Below the pieces are notes generated by a model. The model had not been told where the DNA came from and ran no database searches. It was given only the letters and a program-made list of their open reading frames with translations. The position numbers and the translations under genes are program-made. A stretch of 38,674 bases of DNA from Gemmatimonadota bacterium (GTDB lineage Bacteria; Gemmatimonadota; Gemmatimonadetes; Longimicrobiales; Gaopeijiaceae). Below, in pieces: positions 35,083-38,674 of this stretch. Location of the stretch: NCBI GenBank assembly GCA_015664885.1, contig DQPL01000003.1:1-38674 (forward strand), given 5' to 3'. Position 1 is the stretch's first letter; every line of letters starts with the position of its first letter.

Positions 35083-36498
35083 ATGCGCTCTTCATTTGCC
35101 CCATGGCGGTCTGTGATTGGCCTGGCTTTGCCGGTCCTCGTGGTCCTGGTTCTGACGTCTCCCTCACCTGCTGACGCGCAGCAAGGCGCTGCCGCAGTCG
35201 GTGAAGTCGTGTTCACGCGAGACATCGCACCGATCCTGCAGCGCAGCTGTGTACGCTGTCATCGGCCCGGTGGCGTGGCGCCGATGTCCCTCGTCGAGTA
35301 CGACGACGTGAAGCCGCACGCGCTGCGCATCATGCGCCGCACGGGCATCCGCGACCGCATGGGCGCGATGCCGCCATGGTACGTCGAGAAGGATATCGGC
35401 ATCCAGCACTATAAGGATGATCCGTCGCTGAGCACCGAAGAGATCGCCGCGATCGCTTCTTGGGCTCGCGGCGGCACACCGATGGGTGATCCCGCCGACA
35501 TGCCGGCGCCTCTGGTATTCGATGACAAGCCCGGCTGGACTCTCGGCGAGCCGGACGTGATCGTCTCCACCCAGGAATTTTTCGTGAAGGGCGACGACCC
35601 CGACTGGTGGGGTGACATCGAACCTGCTGCGACCGGACTTACCGAGGATCGCTACGTCAAATCCGTCGAGATCCGGGAAATCAATGACATCGGCAATAAT
35701 GGCGGGAGCGACCGCGAGACCGTTGGCGGCCTATACGTCTTCCACCACATGGTCTACGCCACGCGCGTGCTCGACGATCCGAGCGCCGGCAGTGTCACCT
35801 GGCCGGTGCACGAGGTCGGTCGCAACGCCGACATCTTCGACCCCGAAGGTGCACGGTTGCTCAAGGCGGGCTCTAGTATCGTTTCGAACTCGACCCATTT
35901 GCATTCGAACGGGACCGATACCCGAGCCCACCTCGAGGTAGGCTTCAGGTTCCATCCGAGGGACTACGAGCCGAAGTACAGGCCAGCGAACTTCTTCCTG
36001 GGCAGCGGCTCGGATATCGACATCAAGGCGGGTGAGAAAGACCAAGAGTTGCACGCCTACACCGTGCTGCAGCGGCACACCAAGATCGTCACCTTCGAGC
36101 CACATCTGCACGCGCCAGGGGAACGCATGTGCCTGGAGGCCATCTGGGGCTTCAACGTCGAGACGCTGTCCTGCGTCGGTTACGACCACAACTGGGTCCG
36201 GGGTTACACCTTCGAGGACGACTACCAGCCGTTGCTGCCGAAGGGGACGATCCTGCACATCATCGGCTACATGAACAACACCGATCAGAACCGCAATATA
36301 CCCGACGCCAGGAACTGGCAGGGCGCCGGTAACCGCTCGGTGGCGAACATGTTCATCGACCTGGGCATGCGTCTGTCGATGAACGACGAGCAGTTCCAGG
36401 AGGAGATGGCCATCCGCAGAGAACGGCTCAACCTGACCATCAATGATCATGTGATCGGCTGCCCGCTGTGCCTCGTGATCCCGCAGCGGACACGATGA
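35083..36498 (+). CDS. secreted cytochrome c / copper type II monooxygenase-like protein
   Basis: 471 residues with a Sec signal (RSVIGLALPVLVVLVLTSPSP, cut after ADA). A heme c site CVRCH (~56-60) sits in ILQRSCVRCHRPGGVAPM, followed by a cytochrome-like helix region to ~130. The rest resembles the PHM/DBH two-domain copper fold: FHHMVYAT (~224), STHLHSNGTDTRAHLEVGF (~268, HxH) and EPHLHAPGERMCLEAIW (~345, HxH...M). So one chain joins an electron-carrying heme to a copper-oxygenase body, in the periplasm. The stop overlaps the next gene by ATGA. The substrate is unknown; full ligand sets should be checked by modelling. Confidence 0.8.
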   Translation: MRSSFAPWRSVIGLALPVLVVLVLTSPSPADAQQGAAAVGEVVFTRDIAPILQRSCVRCHRPGGVAPMSLVEYDDVKPHALRIMRRTGIRDRMGAMPPWYVEKDIGIQHYKDDPSLSTEEIAAIASWARGGTPMGDPADMPAPLVFDDKPGWTLGEPDVIVSTQEFFVKGDDPDWWGDIEPAATGLTEDRYVKSVEIREINDIGNNGGSDRETVGGLYVFHHMVYATRVLDDPSAGSVTWPVHEVGRNADIFDPEGARLLKAGSSIVSNSTHLHSNGTDTRAHLEVGFRFHPRDYEPKYRPANFFLGSGSDIDIKAGEKDQELHAYTVLQRHTKIVTFEPHLHAPGERMCLEAIWGFNVETLSCVGYDHNWVRGYTFEDDYQPLLPKGTILHIIGYMNNTDQNRNIPDARNWQGAGNRSVANMFIDLGMRLSMNDEQFQEEMAIRRERLNLTINDHVIGCPLCLVIPQRTR

Positions 36499-37478
36499 AC
36501 AAGCGTAGCCGCCCGTTAGCGGCGGGGACCGGAGTCGGTCTCCTCGGATTCGCGGCACTGGCTCTACTGCTCCCGATTCAGCCGGCGAGTGCCCAGCTAG
36601 GGTACCAGACAGGCCAGAACGTCTCTCCGGCGTACGAGGGATGGATCCCGAACGACGATGGTTCGTTCAGCATGGTATTCGGGTACATCAACCGGAACTG
36701 GCAGGAAGAGCTCAACGTACCCGTGGGACCCGACAACAACGTCTCGCCGGGACCCGCGGACCAGGGACAAGCGACGCACTTCTTGCCGCGGCGCAATCGT
36801 TACACGTTCATGGTGCAAGTGCCCGCGGACTTCGGTGACAAGGAACTGGACTGGGCGCTCACGACGCAGGGCAAGACCGAGCACGCGTTCGGCTCGCTTC
36901 GCATGGACTACAAGCTCGACAACGTCGTGATCGCATCCGAAACCGGGGCGCTCGGCATCGGCGCCAGCAACGCCGAGATCCGGGCCAATACGCCGCCGAT
37001 CCTTATGGTCGAGGGAGCGAGCGTGCGCAGGGCGGGTGTCGGCGAAAAGCTGACGCTCGTGGCGACGATCACCGACGACGGCATGGAAGCCGCGATGCGG
37101 CGGCAACAGGCCAGAGCGACCGCGGCGGCGGCGTCACCCCGGGAGGGTCCGCCGAAGTTGTCGGGTCGGCAGTTGAATCCCCCCATCCGCATCACCGTGG
37201 ACAAAAGGGTGGGCCTGCACCTGTCGTGGTTCGTTTTCCGGGGTGAGGGTGACGTGTCGTTCCACCCCTATCAAGTGAAGACGTGGGAGGACACCCGCTT
37301 CGGTGCCAATTCTCCGTGGGCGCCCCTGTGGACCGCGCCTGAGATCCCCGAGGGCGGTCGGTGGGAGGTCGAGGTCTCCTTCGACCAACCGGGCACGTAT
37401 GTGCTGCGCGGTCGAGCGGACGACGGAGCGCTCTATCACGACCAGGACGTGACCGTCATCGTCGCGCCCATCAGCTAG
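36495..37478 (+). CDS. secreted protein coupled to the monooxygenase-like gene
   Basis: 327 residues from ATG 36495 (ATGA overlap). A signal peptide (TGVGLLGFAALALLLPIQPASA) is followed by a soluble beta-rich protein: QLGYQTGQNVSPAYEGWIPN, NRNWQEELNVPVGPDNNVSPG and a C-terminal immunoglobulin-like end (WEVEVSFDQPGTYVLRGRADDGALYHDQDVTVIV). No catalytic residues are recognised. Tight coupling suggests it is a partner or chaperone of the cytochrome/copper protein in the periplasm. Confidence 0.85.
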   Translation: MNKRSRPLAAGTGVGLLGFAALALLLPIQPASAQLGYQTGQNVSPAYEGWIPNDDGSFSMVFGYINRNWQEELNVPVGPDNNVSPGPADQGQATHFLPRRNRYTFMVQVPADFGDKELDWALTTQGKTEHAFGSLRMDYKLDNVVIASETGALGIGASNAEIRANTPPILMVEGASVRRAGVGEKLTLVATITDDGMEAAMRRQQARATAAAASPREGPPKLSGRQLNPPIRITVDKRVGLHLSWFVFRGEGDVSFHPYQVKTWEDTRFGANSPWAPLWTAPEIPEGGRWEVEVSFDQPGTYVLRGRADDGALYHDQDVTVIVAPIS

Positions 37479-37514
37479 GCAACTCCGCCCGCCCTCGGGC
37501 CTGCCAGCGAAGGA

Positions 37515-37559
37515 AAGCGGCCCCAGGAGCCCGAACAACATGGGCTCCTGGGGTCGCTT
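37515..37559 (-). terminator. strong terminator hairpin
   Basis: An 18-bp stem (37515-37532 with 37542-37559, one mismatch, core CCCCAGGAGCCC) and 9-nt loop. On the minus strand it is followed by TCCTTCGC after CTT and lies right after the tRNA fragment; on the plus strand it ends the monooxygenase unit. It probably works in both directions. Confidence 0.75.
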
Positions 37560-37563
37560 CAAC

Positions 37564-37606
37564 TCCGGCGCCAGGGACTCGAACCCCGAACCTACTGATT
37601 AAGAGT
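37564..37606 (-). pseudogene. tRNA-Lys(CUU) 3' half, broken at the anticodon arm
   Basis: On the minus strand the sequence reads ACTCTTAATCAGTAGG, then a T-arm CGGGG-TTCGAGT-CCCTG, then acceptor GCGCCGG and an A. The anticodon loop is CTCTTAA, so anticodon CUU. The 5' half (acceptor, D-arm and 5' anticodon stem) is absent: just upstream is TATCGAA, which cannot pair. No CCA is encoded. Tyrosine-recombinase elements often use the anticodon-loop-to-3' end part of a tRNA as their att site, so this may be an attachment-site relic. Confidence 0.75.
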
Positions 37607-37757
37607 TCGATAACAGCATATACGCAGAGTTCTCGTGAGGTCCTTTAAGTTGTGTCGAGTTAGGGTGTTAGGGGGTCGGTTGTTCTCCCGAGTGCTCCCT
37701 AGATTCGATCAGTGTCAGAGCTTCGCATGAACACGCCCGGATGAGTGGCCTGGACAC
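37607..37757. other. short gap after the tRNA fragment
   Basis: About 150 bp with TTAG-rich stretches (GAGTTAGGGTGTTAGGGG at ~37659). No second attC hairpin, gene or promoter was recognised here. Confidence 0.4.
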
Positions 37758-38396
37758 CTATTGAACGCGGGAAGTCGCCGAGTCGGACGCCGCAACCGCC
37801 GACCCTGTCCCATATTCCGGCACGTTTCGCTGGTAAACGCGCCAATAGTGCCACTCCTCAGTGATGTATTCGTTCCCGTCGGCAGCCGTCTCTTTCACGA
37901 TAGGGTCTCTCTCCCCTCGCAATCGGGCAACCTCGGCCCGGTCTTGGATCAATACTACCGTCATTTCGTAGATCTTTCCGCCAATCTTCAGGCGCACACG
38001 CGGATCGCGCTCGACGTTTCTCCACCACGCCTTGGCGTATGGGAACTTCTTGTTCAATCTGAATGTTTGCGCACTCGACTGCAGGTAGAGTTTGTCTCCG
38101 CGCGGAACCAGTAGGACCGTGACGGAGTGGGGGATACCGTACCAGGTACGAGTCTCAAGCTCGGTTGCGTTCTTGCTGAAGGGGTCACTGAACTGCTCGA
38201 CCCAGTCCCAATTTGTCACCGCCTCATGGACAACCTCCCCCGTCAACCACAATCCCGGCCTGGCCGACCGGCTGGCTTTGGCGTATTCCTCGGCACTGGG
38301 ATGTCCCGGCGCCAGCCCGGTCACGCGCAGTGTCAAGAGTGTCCCCACCATGAGGACGCCGACCACCAGCAAGCCAATCTTCAACGGCTTCATCAT
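37758..38396 (-). CDS. membrane-anchored FMN/F420-type split-barrel protein
   Basis: 212 residues from ATG 38396 (or 38393), GGGAG upstream. One N-terminal helix (IGLLVVGVLMVGTLLTLRVTG) precedes a domain with VTVLLVPRGDKLYLQSSAQ, KKFPYAKAWWRNVERDPRVRLKIGGKIYEMTVVLI. That pattern fits the nitroreductase/deazaflavin-type pyridoxamine-oxidase-like split barrel. The cofactor and substrate are unknown. It begins about 40 bp after an attC-like site on the same strand, as integron cassette genes do. Confidence 0.65.
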   Translation of the reverse strand: MMKPLKIGLLVVGVLMVGTLLTLRVTGLAPGHPSAEEYAKASRSARPGLWLTGEVVHEAVTNWDWVEQFSDPFSKNATELETRTWYGIPHSVTVLLVPRGDKLYLQSSAQTFRLNKKFPYAKAWWRNVERDPRVRLKIGGKIYEMTVVLIQDRAEVARLRGERDPIVKETAADGNEYITEEWHYWRVYQRNVPEYGTGSAVAASDSATSRVQ

Positions 38397-38436
38397 CTTC
38401 GTTCTCCCTACGGATTGCTGGATCGCTCGTTAGTGC

Positions 38437-38537
38437 GTCTAACGGATCTGCGATTCTGCTGCGCGGCTAATGTGGTGACCGCAAGCGAAGGGCGCGAGTC
38501 TGATGCCTACCGCGACAGTAGCAATCGCTTGTTAGGC
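38437..38537. other. attC-like integron recombination site
   Basis: GTCTAAC (38437-38443, RYYYAAC) and GTTAGGC (38531-38537, GTTRRRY) are the outer simple-site cores. Between them the arms pair as an imperfect hairpin: GCGATT with AATCGC, CTGCTG with CAGTAG and CGCGG with CCGCG, leaving single unpaired bases on the right arm, a hallmark of attC. Length 101 nt is in range. The middle of the hairpin (GCTAATGTGGTGACC...) is a loop. No integrase is in the window. Confidence 0.65.
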
Positions 38538-38674
38538 AGCTAGCGGGCCTACGATGCGGAAGCAGCCCTGCCCCACGCAGGCCCGCAACTCAGGACGCGC
38601 AGAACAAACAGTGCTGTAGGTCCGGTAAAATTGTGACAGCCGCTGAGTCAGGCTTCCTCAGATCTTCCCAAAAC
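38538..38674. other. window end, no gene seen
   Basis: 137 bp after the attC-like site. No reading frame of note or second core site was recognised. Confidence 0.4.

Noticed and set aside
37653-37675. GTTAGGG repeats as a second attC site
   Set aside because: No matching RYYYAAC partner or hairpin arms were found.
1-38674. CRISPR array, prophage, insertion sequence with transposase
   Set aside because: No spaced direct repeats, phage structural genes or transposase motifs were seen.

Overview
The window is GC-rich bacterial chromosome centred on the replication origin. The best guess for the host is an uncultured member of the Gemmatimonadota or a close relative. This is inferred from a PadR regulator next to an ADOP-type (MacB/FtsX-like) permease, secreted M14 and M28 peptidases, bactofilin in the par operon, and gene style; no rRNA is present to confirm it.

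Layout. (1) 1-9034: a secreted or envelope block: zinc-ribbon membrane protein (cut by the window edge), M14 peptidase, Omp85-like outer-membrane protein, a decayed ADOP permease with its intact PadR regulator and probable operator, an M28 lipoprotein peptidase and a Nif3-family protein. (2) 9035-19452, almost all on the minus strand and so transcribed away from the origin: bactofilin, LytM/M23 protein, ParB, ParA, two parS sites, MnmG, acylphosphatase, MnmE, a 306-bp inverted-repeat element, YidC, YidD, RnpA and RpmH. RpmH lies inside the reading frame that continues upstream from rnpA, as in Thermus. rsmG is missing from its usual place. (3) 19739-22532: dnaA, an oriC with DnaA boxes, a DnaA-trio run and an AT-rich stretch, then dnaN. 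recF and gyrB do not follow.

(4) 22570-31861: pyrE, a frameshifted PrcB-domain gene, a phosphopantetheinyl transferase/hotdog thioesterase pair, a ModA-ModB fusion with ModC, a LuxR relic, ogt, uppS, a winged-helix regulator with a membrane partner, a lipid kinase and an acetoacetate-decarboxylase-like gene. (5) 31919-34430: three overlapping genes that together form a phospholipid route. PlsC would make phosphatidic acid, a protein resembling mitochondrial Tam41 would make CDP-diacylglycerol, and a CDP-alcohol phosphatidyltransferase would use it. (6) 35083-37478: a cytochrome c/copper type II monooxygenase-like secreted protein with a coupled secreted partner, behind a plausible promoter. 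(7) 37515-38674: a terminator, a tRNA-Lys(CUU) 3' half broken at the anticodon arm, a split-barrel protein and an attC-like integron hairpin, which suggests an integration boundary.

Many adjacent genes overlap by ATGA or GTGA, so translational coupling is common. Three accessory envelope genes (permease, lipoprotein, PrcB-domain protein) carry frameshifts while the housekeeping genes are intact. This could be real decay or assembly error.
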